Positions 24,872 through 33,633 of a stretch of DNA of 33,856 bases are shown one piece after another. Source of the stretch: Nitrosomonas supralitoralis (GTDB taxonomy: Bacteria; Pseudomonadota; Gammaproteobacteria; Burkholderiales; Nitrosomonadaceae); NCBI RefSeq assembly GCF_003011925.2, contig NZ_PXXU01000040.1:1-33856 (forward strand), written 5' to 3'. The notes beneath the pieces were generated by a model, which was given only the letters and a program-made list of their open reading frames with translations, made no database searches and had not been told where the DNA came from. Both the position numbers and the translations under genes were made by a program. Numbering within the stretch: position 1 is the first letter of the stretch; every line of letters begins with the position of its first letter.

Positions 24872-26482
24872 TTATCCATTCATGTGATTCTGAAAAACCA
24901 GACCAGCGTGTTCGCGCAGTTTATGAAAACGAATCGCTGGCCAGTTATCTTCCGCAACACTCAACTCCGCACCAAATGAAGCCAGAAAGGTAGGGGCATC
25001 CACGGCGTCATATGCAATGCGGTGAGCATTGGCTTCAATAAAGCGTTGCAATTCGCGCGGGTCATCACAGGTAATCCAGCGTGCCAATTGATATTTGGCC
25101 GGCGCTATTCGAGCAGCCACTGCATATTCATGTTGTAGTCGGTGAGTGACCACTTCAAACTGTAACGTACCGACTGCGCCGAGTAACAGCATATTACCCA
25201 AATGTGGACGGAATACCTGGATTGCACCCTCTTCACCCAATTGCGTTAATCCCAGTTTTAGTTGCTTGCTGCGCAGCGGATCTGAAATTTCGACGGTGCG
25301 GAAAATTTCTGGAGCAAAAAAAGGCAATCCTGTGAATTGCAATACTTCGCCCTCGGTTAAGGTATCGCCAAGTTGCAGCGTTCCATGATTCGGTATGCCG
25401 ATGATATCACCCGGATAAGCTTCTTCAAGAATGTCGCGACGCTGCGATAAGAAAGACACCACCGTACTGGTGCGGATATCTTTGCCGTTGCGTGCTACTT
25501 TTAAATTCATGCCGCGTTTGAAATGGCCAGAGCATACCCGTACAAAAGCAATGCGGTCGCGGTGTGCCAGATTCATATTGGCCTGAATTTTAAATACCAT
25601 GCCGGTGAATCTTTTTTCGTCCGGTAATACTTCACGTTGAATGGCGTTACGCGACTCGGGTGGCGGTGCCAAATCGACCAAGGCATCGAGAATTTCCCGT
25701 ACACCAAAATTGTTAATCGCGGATCCAAAGAAAACAGGGGTTTGTTTGCCCGCAAGAAACGCCTCATGGTCAAAAGCCGGTGAAGCACCCTTGATCAAAT
25801 CAATTGCTTGTAAAGCGCTGGATAAATCCGCGCCAAAACGTTGTTGAATCTGCGGATCGTCAAACTGAACAATCACCTCGTTCTTGCTGTCGATGCGATC
25901 GGAGCCCGGTTGAAATACGCGCATGCAATTATTTTTCAGATCGCATACACCATGGAAACTTTTTCCCATGCCGACCGGCCAGGTAAAAGGAATTGTTGAC
26001 ATACCGAGGGTTCGTTCGATTTCATCGATCAAATCCAACGGCTCACGTACTTCGCGATCCATTTTGTTGACAAAAGTGACAATGGGAGTATTGCGTGCAC
26101 GACAGACTTCAAGCAGACGCAGTGTCTGTGCTTCTACGCCGTTGGCGGCATCAATCACCATCAATGCGGCGTCGACCGCGGTCAATACACGATAAGTATC
26201 TTCCGAAAAATCCTGGTGGCCGGGGGTATCCAGTAAGTTGATGATGCAATCACGGTATTCCATTTGCATTACTGAACTGGCAACCGAAATACCGCGTTGT
26301 TTCTCAATTTCCATCCAATCAGAGGTAGCGTGGCGACTGGCTTTTCGTGCTTTTACGCTACCGGCGATATGAATCGCGCCGGCATACATCAACAGTTTCT
26401 CGGTCAATGTAGTTTTTCCTGCATCAGGGTGTGAAATGATAGCGAAAGTACGGCGACGCGCCACCTCGTTAAGAATACTCAT
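24872..26482 (-). CDS. prfC: peptide chain release factor 3
   Basis: GTPase that recycles RF1 and RF2 after termination. 536 residues, near the usual 529. I start at ATG 26482 (MSILNEVARRRTFAIISHPDAG), the family start; the frame continues 55 codons upstream but that part lies inside yejF. Motifs: G1 SHPDAGKTTL, switch QRGISV, G3 LDTPGHQDFSEDTYR, G4 VTFVNKMDRE. The RF3-specific domain follows (LQFEVVTHRLQHEY). It begins four bases after the yejF stop. Confidence 0.95.
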   Translation of the reverse strand: MSILNEVARRRTFAIISHPDAGKTTLTEKLLMYAGAIHIAGSVKARKASRHATSDWMEIEKQRGISVASSVMQMEYRDCIINLLDTPGHQDFSEDTYRVLTAVDAALMVIDAANGVEAQTLRLLEVCRARNTPIVTFVNKMDREVREPLDLIDEIERTLGMSTIPFTWPVGMGKSFHGVCDLKNNCMRVFQPGSDRIDSKNEVIVQFDDPQIQQRFGADLSSALQAIDLIKGASPAFDHEAFLAGKQTPVFFGSAINNFGVREILDALVDLAPPPESRNAIQREVLPDEKRFTGMVFKIQANMNLAHRDRIAFVRVCSGHFKRGMNLKVARNGKDIRTSTVVSFLSQRRDILEEAYPGDIIGIPNHGTLQLGDTLTEGEVLQFTGLPFFAPEIFRTVEISDPLRSKQLKLGLTQLGEEGAIQVFRPHLGNMLLLGAVGTLQFEVVTHRLQHEYAVAARIAPAKYQLARWITCDDPRELQRFIEANAHRIAYDAVDAPTFLASFGAELSVAEDNWPAIRFHKLREHAGLVFQNHMNG

Positions 26483-26486
26483 AGTT

Positions 26487-28538
26487 TTAAGAAGTTTGTT
26501 GGGGTGAATAAAGATAACAATGGGTCGTATGCGTTGCAGTGAATGAACTGACCGGCGGATAGGTAACACTGCAAATTGGCATGGCATTGGGACAGCGTGG
26601 ATGAAAATGACAACCGGAAGGTGGCGTGGCTGGTGATGGCAAATCACCTTTCAATGGAATAATATGGCGATCGGGATTGGACTCGATTTGCGGAACTGAC
26701 GACAGCAAGGCCTGGGTGTAGGGATGCCTCGGGTGATTCATCACCTCATCAATGTGTCCATATTCAACAATTCTTCCCAGATACATGACAGCAACCTCAT
26801 CGGCTAAATATTCTACCACTGCAATATTGTGGGTAATAAACAAAAAAGCAAGTCCTAAGTTGGTTTGCAGCGATTTAAGCAGATTCAGGATTTGTGCCTG
26901 AACTGATACATCAAGTGCACTAGTAGGCTCATCACAGATTAACAGCTTTGGGTTAACCGCCAAAGCACGGGCAATGGCGATACGCTGTCGCTGACCACCG
27001 GAGAATTCATGCGGATAACGCCATTTTACCTCAGCAGGCAATCCAACACGTCGCAATAAAGTGTCAATTTCTTCTTCCCTTGAATAGATTGATGCATGAC
27101 CTTCAGTGTTTGAATCATCTATTTTATTGATATTTAAGGCATCCATGCCTTCTTGTAGAATCTCGTAGATTCGCATACGCGGATTCAGTGAAGAATAGGG
27201 GTCCTGAAATATGATTTGAAATTGTGAACGTATCTGTCGTAATTCACGGCGTTTAAGTGAAACCAGCTCATGATCCCTGAAGCGCACACTTCCTGCGGTC
27301 GGTGTAATCAGTTGTAAAATGCCTTTACCGATCGTTGTTTTGCCACATCCTGACTCACCCACTAATGCTAAAGTTTTTCCGGCAGCAATTTTAAGTGATA
27401 CGCCGTCAACAGCCTTGACGTGACCGACTACACGCTTGAATAATCCCTTGCGAATCGGGAAGTGAACCTTGAGGTCGGTAACTTGCAGCAATGTTTCTTC
27501 TGTTGCGCTGATTTTTGTATCTGGCGCTGCTATTCTAGGATTGGCGCTCTCTGCCCGTGTTATTGCTGGGATACTTTGCTGATACAAATGACATCGCACT
27601 TGCTGATCAGATGTTACCGGATACCATGGGGGAATCGTATCGTGACAGATTGCCAATGCTTGATTGCAGCGATCAACAAAGCGGCATCCGCTAAACTGTT
27701 GTGCCAGTGAGGGTACACTGCCTTGAATGACGTTTAATGCCTGATCGCGCTTTTGTTTCCCGGGCAGTGATGCGAATAATTGCTGTGAGTAAGGATGTGC
27801 TGGATGATGAAAGAAATCATCTCGAGAGGCCAGTTCGACGATCTCTCCAGCATACATTACTGCAATGCGTTGAGCCATTTCGGCGACCACACCCAGATCA
27901 TGTGTTATCAATAAAATTGCCATGTGTTTACGCTGCTGGATTTGTCTCATCAAATCCAAAACTTGCGCTTGGATCGTTACATCCAAGGCAGTTGTAGGTT
28001 CATCTGCAATGAGTAATTCGGGTTCGCCTGCAAGTGCCATGGCAATCATCGCACGTTGTTTCATGCCTCCGGAAAACTGAAACGGGTATTCATGCATACG
28101 CTGCAATGCATCGGGAATACCAACTTGTTCCAGCAATTCCTGAATGCGCTTCTGTGTTGCGTCTTTGGATAAATGCAAGTGCTGATCCAAAACTTCTTCA
28201 ATTTGCTCGGCAATGGTTAGCACTGGATTCAAACTCAGCATCGGTTCCTGAAAAATCATACTGATGCGCTTGCCGCGGATTGTGCGCATATCTTTTTCAG
28301 ATAGTTGCAGGATATCAGTGCCGTTGATTTTAATATGTCCCGCAACAATTTCACCTACTTGGGGTAGCAAGCGCATAATGGAGAGCGCTGTCATTGATTT
28401 GCCGCATCCGGATTCGCCGAGTAACGCAAATGTTTCGCCCGGTAAAATTGTAAGAGACAACCCATCAACTGCGCGCACGGGCGCACTGTCGGTATGGAGC
28501 AAGGTTTCAAGATTTTCTACTTCCAGCAAATTGTTCAT
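26487..28538 (-). CDS. yejF: peptide ABC transporter fused double ATPase, YejF-like
   Basis: 683 residues with two ATPase modules in one chain, as in YejF, the ATPase of the oligopeptide/microcin C importer. Module 1 has GESGCGKSM, FSGGMKQR and LLIADEPTTALDV. Module 2 has GESGCGKTT, FSGGQRQR and LICDEPTSALDV. Each ends in an oligopeptide-type C-terminal cysteine element (SGCRFVDRCNQALAIC and SGCHFHPRCPNAMPIC), found in the Opp/Dpp ATPases. It overlaps the permease gene by four bases (ATGA). The permease and binding protein expected before it are missing apart from one permease. The symbol is by similarity of layout. Confidence 0.85.
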   Translation of the reverse strand: MNNLLEVENLETLLHTDSAPVRAVDGLSLTILPGETFALLGESGCGKSMTALSIMRLLPQVGEIVAGHIKINGTDILQLSEKDMRTIRGKRISMIFQEPMLSLNPVLTIAEQIEEVLDQHLHLSKDATQKRIQELLEQVGIPDALQRMHEYPFQFSGGMKQRAMIAMALAGEPELLIADEPTTALDVTIQAQVLDLMRQIQQRKHMAILLITHDLGVVAEMAQRIAVMYAGEIVELASRDDFFHHPAHPYSQQLFASLPGKQKRDQALNVIQGSVPSLAQQFSGCRFVDRCNQALAICHDTIPPWYPVTSDQQVRCHLYQQSIPAITRAESANPRIAAPDTKISATEETLLQVTDLKVHFPIRKGLFKRVVGHVKAVDGVSLKIAAGKTLALVGESGCGKTTIGKGILQLITPTAGSVRFRDHELVSLKRRELRQIRSQFQIIFQDPYSSLNPRMRIYEILQEGMDALNINKIDDSNTEGHASIYSREEEIDTLLRRVGLPAEVKWRYPHEFSGGQRQRIAIARALAVNPKLLICDEPTSALDVSVQAQILNLLKSLQTNLGLAFLFITHNIAVVEYLADEVAVMYLGRIVEYGHIDEVMNHPRHPYTQALLSSVPQIESNPDRHIIPLKGDLPSPATPPSGCHFHPRCPNAMPICSVTYPPVSSFTATHTTHCYLYSPQQTS

Positions 28539-30046
28539 GGCTGCTGAGAAGATCCTGTAGGTGTAATCGATTGGGATATTTTGCTTGGTGTGAGCTCTTT
28601 TTTTTCTGGTTGTTGAAAGAGTTTTCTACTTTGTTTTAACGTTCTTGAGCGTGGATCTAATGCGTTTTGTACTGCATCGGCAAACAAATTGGCGCTCAAT
28701 ACCAAAGTGAACATAAAGAAAAATGCTGCCAGCAATGCCCACCACACCATGGGTTCACGCGCCATTTCCAGACGTGCCGCGTTAATCATGGTGCCAAAGC
28801 TCATCATCGATGGATCGACACCAACGCCGACATAGGATAAAACCGCCTCGGCCAGAACCAGGCCGCTGAAATCCATGACGGTTGCAATCAAAACGATATG
28901 CATCACATTCGGAAGAATGTGGCGCGTGATGATACGCCAATGTGAGACACCAAAAGCATGTGCTGCCTGGATATATTCCAATTCGCGCAGTTTCATGGCC
29001 TCGCCGCGGAGCAAGCGGCATAAGCTGGTCCAACTAGTAACCCCAAGTATGAGGCAAAGAAATAGTAAGCGAAGATCGGCGCGCGCAGCGAAGGTTTCGA
29101 ATAATTCAGAATGGGTTTCGATATAGACTTGCATCATGAGCACTGCAGCGGCGATCAATAATACGCTGGGTATGGAATTCAGTGTGGTGTAAAAATATTG
29201 TATGACATCATCGATCCAGCCTCTGAAATAACCTGCCATAATGCCAAGTAACAATGCAAACGGCAGCATGATCAACGTGGTTAAAGTACCGATGACTAAT
29301 GCGATGCGAATACTTTTCAGTGATTGGTACAAAATATCTTGTCCAACCTTATCCGTGCCTAAAACATGATAGTGGCTTGCCAATGCCGCTCCGCAACCGA
29401 TGATCATTAACAGGATTAATAGCGTGATCAAAATGGCGCGCCAGGGAATTTCTGTTGTGCAGTGCCAAATGGCTGCGATGGTTTGGGCGAAATTTTCCTG
29501 ATGGCGGCGCGATAATAACATGACCAAACATGCAGTAAATAAACACCAGGCTAGAAAACCGATCATTAATCCCTTTGCGCTGAGCCATGTAATATCCGAC
29601 ACATGATCCGTATCCGGATTTTGCAGGCGAGCCCCACCATATTCAAGCCGAGCGAAGGTTCGTATTTGATTTCCATCAGGAAGCTCAATAGTTTCTTTCG
29701 CATAGAGATGTGTGGCCAAGGGCGCAGAATAGGTTTTTTCCACATTCATGCGCAATGGTGTCACTAATAGATCCAGTAAGCTTAAAACTTCAACACTGTA
29801 GATCGTTTCTCCACTATGGGTTTTATGTTCAAGAGCCGGTCGAAAATGGACAGTATCGAGTAACCCGACGATCAAGAAGAAAAGTAGCACAGTAAGCGAG
29901 GACATGCCGCTGGCACTATGTCCTACACGTTTCCATGGCGCCAATAGATGTTCGTTTTGTCGTACATGCCAAATCAAAAACAGTACTATGCCAACGAATA
30001 AATAAATAAGCGCATCTGTCCACAGGATAATTGGGCTGAAGGGCAT
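28535..30046 (-). CDS. peptide ABC transporter permease, YejE/OppC-like with long N-terminus
   Basis: 503 residues, much longer than E. coli YejE (341). The first 130 residues hold two membrane helices (LIYLFVGIVLFLIWHV, LLFFLIVGLLDTVHF) and a periplasmic-looking part, then two more helices, the second being LITLLILLMIIGCGA. The permease domain spans roughly 230-470 and carries the coupling loop REYI-like segment RELEYIQAAHAFGVSHWRII and YVGVGVDPSMMSFGTMIN. The C-terminal 30 residues are charged and lack membrane character. It stands first in the operon with no strong ribosome site and no partner permease or binding protein upstream. Confidence 0.8.
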   Translation of the reverse strand: MPFSPIILWTDALIYLFVGIVLFLIWHVRQNEHLLAPWKRVGHSASGMSSLTVLLFFLIVGLLDTVHFRPALEHKTHSGETIYSVEVLSLLDLLVTPLRMNVEKTYSAPLATHLYAKETIELPDGNQIRTFARLEYGGARLQNPDTDHVSDITWLSAKGLMIGFLAWCLFTACLVMLLSRRHQENFAQTIAAIWHCTTEIPWRAILITLLILLMIIGCGAALASHYHVLGTDKVGQDILYQSLKSIRIALVIGTLTTLIMLPFALLLGIMAGYFRGWIDDVIQYFYTTLNSIPSVLLIAAAVLMMQVYIETHSELFETFAARADLRLLFLCLILGVTSWTSLCRLLRGEAMKLRELEYIQAAHAFGVSHWRIITRHILPNVMHIVLIATVMDFSGLVLAEAVLSYVGVGVDPSMMSFGTMINAARLEMAREPMVWWALLAAFFFMFTLVLSANLFADAVQNALDPRSRTLKQSRKLFQQPEKKELTPSKISQSITPTGSSQQP

Positions 30047-30442
30047 GATTAAGATGATGGTTGCAGAGATTCGAATGTCAGATTAAAAGCGATGGAGGAC
30101 TTATATCATAAATGGCTGTGGTAATTTTAAAATTTATTACAGCGCTGTTGCAGAGACTCTATTTTATATTAACAGACCGCTGAAAAATTATCTGCGTTGC
30201 TGTTGAGGTGTTAGAAACAGGCTCTAAATGCTCATTTATTAAGTATAAACTGCTCTTTTCGCCTGTTTTTGCTTGGTATCAGTTGACTCGAAAACATTTT
30301 TTAACGGCCTGTTAAACGTAGCATTGCTCTGCAAAAGCAGGCAGCAGTTATAGAAAATACACTAGTGAGAGCGTTAACTGGAACTGCTGCTGTATTCAAT
30401 AAAGCAGATTGTGATTGATGGTTAAATCAATGCACGTTCAGG
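30047..30442. other. intergenic region holding a MITE-like palindrome
   Basis: 396 bases between yejE and pstS, both on the minus strand. Minus-strand frames before yejE have early stops and show no permease C-terminus. The decamer GTTGCAGAGA occurs twice, at 30060-30069 and 30147-30156. The main structure is the palindromic element at 30169-30315, described separately. The 127 bases after it, up to the pstS stop, hold no clear signal. Confidence 0.6.
30169..30315. repeat. MITE-like imperfect palindromic element, 147 bp
   Basis: The outer ends are inverted repeats: TTAACAGACCGCTGAAAAAT at 30169-30188 matches the complement of the right end (TTAACAGGCCGTTAAAAAAT) in 17 of 20 positions. A nested pair AAACAGGC 30215-30222 and GCCTGTTT 30261-30268 lies inside, so the whole unit can fold into a long hairpin. 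It has no coding capacity. TTAA is at both extremes and could be a target duplication or part of the repeat. No second copy is seen in the window, so the repeat status is inferred. Confidence 0.6.
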
Positions 30443-31468
30443 CTAAAAGTTTTCGTACTGGAGGCGATCCTCGCGTCTGATCAGTTCGTCGATAGTAAGA
30501 CCTATTGCCGGTATGCCGCTGAATACTGAACCAGCTCGTTTTTTGTTAAAGTGTTCTAACATTGTGGCATAGGCTCTAGGTGGTAATGGAAAAAATTTCG
30601 CTTCTTTTACCAGTAAGAGGGCGTTTTTCAAGTAAAACTCTACAAATTCTTTAACTTCTGGTTTTTCGGCAGCTTTTAAATTGACATAGATAAAGACCGG
30701 GCGCGATAAAGGTCGATAACTGCCGTTTTCAACGGTTTCTACAGAAGGAAGGATGGCACCTTGTCCTTTTCCACTATCTATGGCAACGGCTGTGACTTTG
30801 TTCTGATTCTCAATATAATAGGCAAAGCCAAAGAAGCCTAAACCATTTTTGTTGCCAGCCACGCCATTAACTAATACGGTGTCATCCTTGGATTCAGTAT
30901 AGTCATTGCGACTTGATTTAGCTTTGCCCACGATAGCCTCCGTGAAGTAATCATAAGTACCGGAATCCGCATCGGAACCATAAAGTTTAATGACTTCATC
31001 AGGCCATGTCGGGTTGATCTGCTTCCATCGGGTAATTTTATCTTGAGCTGCCGGCTCCCATATTTTTTTCAATTCTGCTACCGTCATGGTTGTTCCCCAA
31101 TGGTTCTCCGGGTTCACCGCTACAGTTAGTGCATCGAAAGCTATCGGAATTTCAACGTATTGGATACGCGAATTTTTGCAATCCTTCATTTCACTTTTCA
31201 GGATGGGTCGCGAGGAATTCACGATATCAATTTCACCGCGGCAGAATTTCTTAAAACCACCACCACTGCCGGAAATATTAACTGAAACATTAATTGTATT
31301 CTTCTTCGCAATCTGGAACTTATCGGCGACTGCCTGAGTAATTGGAAAGACCGTGCTGGAACCATCAGTTTTGATGGTTGTTTGTGCATTTGCAATACCC
31401 AGAGTGATTATGTATACACTGAGCAGTAACATTATGTTCCGCATATTGAGGGTGTGGATTCGCGGCAT
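30443..31468 (-). CDS. pstS: phosphate-binding periplasmic protein PstS
   Basis: Substrate-binding protein for high-affinity phosphate uptake. 341 residues with a signal peptide ending ANA after about 28 residues. Phosphate-site motifs are TDGSSTVFPITQAV, the SGSGGGFKKFCRGEIDIVNSSRP loop, DADSGTYDYFTEAIVG and a C-terminal domain-closing part (PVFIYVNLKA). The start ATG 31468 is well supported by AAGGAGG five bases upstream. No pstC, pstA, pstB or phoU gene follows; the next gene downstream is the unrelated yejE. It lies 196 bases downstream of the porin on the same strand. Confidence 0.93.
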   Translation of the reverse strand: MPRIHTLNMRNIMLLLSVYIITLGIANAQTTIKTDGSSTVFPITQAVADKFQIAKKNTINVSVNISGSGGGFKKFCRGEIDIVNSSRPILKSEMKDCKNSRIQYVEIPIAFDALTVAVNPENHWGTTMTVAELKKIWEPAAQDKITRWKQINPTWPDEVIKLYGSDADSGTYDYFTEAIVGKAKSSRNDYTESKDDTVLVNGVAGNKNGLGFFGFAYYIENQNKVTAVAIDSGKGQGAILPSVETVENGSYRPLSRPVFIYVNLKAAEKPEVKEFVEFYLKNALLLVKEAKFFPLPPRAYATMLEHFNKKRAGSVFSGIPAIGLTIDELIRREDRLQYENF

Positions 31469-31499
31469 TTCATCCTCCTTGTGTGAGATGGTTTAGCAT

Positions 31500-31537
31500 A
31501 CTATAGATCATAATCAGTTGAATGTAAGGTCTATAGT
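31500..31537 (-). promoter_or_regulatory. candidate pstS promoter with dyad and weak Pho-box-like pair
   Basis: On the minus strand TATAGT (31505-31500, 5 of 6 to TATAAT) is preceded by CTGATTA (31517-31511) and CTTACAT (31528-31522), two 7-mers on an 11-bp period that resemble degenerate Pho-box halves. ACTATAGA at 31500-31507 and TCTATAGT at 31530-31537 make an exact 8-bp dyad across the region. It lies about 32 to 70 bases upstream of the pstS ATG. The Pho reading is weak; the -10 and dyad are directly visible. Confidence 0.35.
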
Positions 31538-31595
31538 TTAAACGTTGACATTACTCCGGTGGGTACAAGCTACGATTGAAAAAGAAGTTTAAGGA

Positions 31596-31628
31596 TACTG
31601 GGAACTCAGAATATCCGGATTCCCAGTA
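31596..31628 (-). terminator. hairpin after the oprP gene
   Basis: TACTGGGAA 31596-31604 and TTCCCAGTA 31620-31628 are exact complements with a 15-base loop, 37 bases after the porin stop. On the minus strand a T-rich but interrupted stretch follows. It may end porin transcripts or attenuate read-through into pstS. Confidence 0.4.
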
Positions 31629-31664
31629 ACTGTGCGCTTAAATATTCATCAAGATTGTTTGCTC

Positions 31665-33389
31665 TTAGAAATCAATAGTCCATTGAGTCAGGAATGCACT
31701 GAAATCGGCATTATTCCATCCATTCGTACGGGCACCAGCCCCGCCAGAATATCCATCGGTATTGGTAATAGGTGTTCTGGCTGTGTTGATATCTAACATA
31801 TGCACGACGTTTGCCTGAAACTTAATATTCGAATGAGGATACCAATTGAAGCCAAACCTAATCATATCGGCTTGACCACCTCTGATTATTCCTGAATTCA
31901 GATCAATGAAGTCATAACCGACCGCAAGTTCGAATGCACCCCATCCTGATCCATTCCATTGGAAGGGTCGGTTGGGTCTGATCCGGTTGGCTGCACCATT
32001 TCTGACGTGATAGGCTTTAGATTCACCGGTCAAGAAGTAACTGATAAAACCATAGTAACCAGTTAAATGCTCACCGTCGTAGCCAACACCATTAATATTG
32101 GTGCGTAAGAATTCTGCTTGCGCTGAGAAGGGACCATGCACCAGCCACGCCTCAGCGCCAAATCGATCATAACTGCTGACTTGGCGGCGATTCGGGTCGT
32201 TGAGCGCACCATTGCTTAAGTTGCCGGTATTTAGGATATTGGTTCGATCCACGTTGGTTCCTGGGAATGCAAAGAATGACATGCCGCCGCCGCCGCCATT
32301 GGATCCTTCTCCAACCATGGTACCGTCAGCGCGATATTGCGTGTTGACCGCTGTGTGTCCTGCGGAAACACCCACATGCAAAAACTTTGTATCATCTTCC
32401 ATCCATGGTCTGCCACTGATACGGCCTATTCCTTCCCAACCAGTGTCGCCTGAGCCGTTGTTGCGGCTCTGGTTACCGTTGGCATTCACTGAAGTTGAAG
32501 CGGCTGACCATGCACCGATAGGTTCAGTTTGAAAAGCCAGCCCGGTTTGGAATCGTTGTACTGCGTAATTGACTCCAATACCTGTTTTGTAGGTATTGGG
32601 ATTATCCACAAACGAGTTGACCGACATGTGGCGTTCGATGAAAGTAAGGAAACGGTTGCTGGCTGCTTCTTCCAAACTGAATGGTTCCTTGAAGGAGCCG
32701 ATTTTATAAGAAAGCGCATCGGTATGATTCAAGCGCACAAAAGCATCAGTAATTCCCGATCCGACAGTGCCATTGCCGCGGCTAAAATCAAACTCGAATT
32801 TATAATCCCATATTTTATAAAAAGTACCTTCAACGCCCAGACGAGCGCGACGGATATTCATGCCACTATTCAAATCATTTGATGTATTGGATCCGAAGGC
32901 GGGATCAGGGTCATTGATGAAATTATATTGCGAAGCTGGTTGTAATCGACCATTGAGCGACATGGAAAAGTTTCCATCTTTAGTTGCCCAATGTAAGCCC
33001 CTATCATCAAACGTGCCATGAATTTTTTCAACATCCTTGACACGTTCTTCTAACACCGAAACTTGACTGGCTAAGCGTTCTTGAGCGGATTTGTCCGCTA
33101 CTTCTGCAGTTTTCTGCTCACGTAACAGGGCTGACTCAGCCACTGCTTCCTTTTTCGCTGATTCAGTGGGCGTTTGGGATGGCGGTATCGCTGCTTGGGG
33201 TGTTGGAGGTTGTGCCAGAGGATTCTCGGTTTTTTCATATGTGCCTATATGAATTCTGTCCGGGCCAGGTTCTGCAAAGACCTGTTTGGTCTTTGTGTCA
33301 ACATATAAATCTAACGCATAAGCATTGGATAAGACACATAAATTAAAGATCGCTAGGGTTGCTAAAAAAAAACTAAAAAATTTCATCAT
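31665..33389 (-). CDS. phosphate-selective porin OprO/OprP family
   Basis: Outer-membrane anion porin for phosphate entry. 574 residues with a signal peptide ending NAYA near residue 25. A proline-rich linker (QPPTPQAAIPPSQTPTESA) and a coiled-coil stretch (about 80-125, LASQVSVLEERVKDVEKIH) precede the barrel, as in longer OprO/P proteins. The barrel shows family segments: MSLNGRLQPASQYNF, IRRARLGVEGTFYKIWDYKFEFDFS, YKIGSFKEPFSLEEAASNRFLTFIER and a C-terminal strand LTQWTIDF ending in Phe, the outer-membrane assembly signal. A glycine-rich loop (SNGGGGGMSF) lies near the middle. Divergent from amoC and upstream of pstS on the same strand; the Pho-box-like array lies before it. Confidence 0.9.
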   Translation of the reverse strand: MMKFFSFFLATLAIFNLCVLSNAYALDLYVDTKTKQVFAEPGPDRIHIGTYEKTENPLAQPPTPQAAIPPSQTPTESAKKEAVAESALLREQKTAEVADKSAQERLASQVSVLEERVKDVEKIHGTFDDRGLHWATKDGNFSMSLNGRLQPASQYNFINDPDPAFGSNTSNDLNSGMNIRRARLGVEGTFYKIWDYKFEFDFSRGNGTVGSGITDAFVRLNHTDALSYKIGSFKEPFSLEEAASNRFLTFIERHMSVNSFVDNPNTYKTGIGVNYAVQRFQTGLAFQTEPIGAWSAASTSVNANGNQSRNNGSGDTGWEGIGRISGRPWMEDDTKFLHVGVSAGHTAVNTQYRADGTMVGEGSNGGGGGMSFFAFPGTNVDRTNILNTGNLSNGALNDPNRRQVSSYDRFGAEAWLVHGPFSAQAEFLRTNINGVGYDGEHLTGYYGFISYFLTGESKAYHVRNGAANRIRPNRPFQWNGSGWGAFELAVGYDFIDLNSGIIRGGQADMIRFGFNWYPHSNIKFQANVVHMLDINTARTPITNTDGYSGGAGARTNGWNNADFSAFLTQWTIDF

Positions 33390-33426
33390 CTGTCGTTAAT
33401 CCAGGGTTGAAAAAAAATTACTAGAC

Positions 33427-33509
33427 GTGACAGCATTTATATAACAGCAATGTTACATCTTTATTACAACGCCATTTTTTTTTGCAGAATTGTTACAGGA
33501 CCGTTACAT
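33427..33509 (-). promoter_or_regulatory. Pho-box-like direct repeat array upstream of oprP
   Basis: Read on the minus strand, TGTNA-type 7-mers recur: ATGTAAC (33509-33503), CTGTAAC (33498-33492), CTGCAAA (33487-33481), TTGTAAT (33469-33463), ATGTAAC (33458-33452), CTGTTAT (33447-33441) and CTGTCAC (33433-33427). Within each group of three the starts are exactly 11 bases apart, with 4-base spacers, the layout of PhoB sites (CTGTCAT-N4-CTGTCAT). The last unit matches the PhoB half-site in six of seven bases. Orientation points to the porin gene, whose ATG lies 38 bases beyond the last unit. Confidence 0.6.
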
Positions 33510-33633
33510 ACTGATCCAACAATTGACAGGTTAACTACTTGAAATATGAATTATTAATTAATAAAATATTTCTGCATTTGTAGAGAAAGGTAAATGCTTT
33601 ATGAATGCTGAATTGGGTTTTTATAAATTGACG

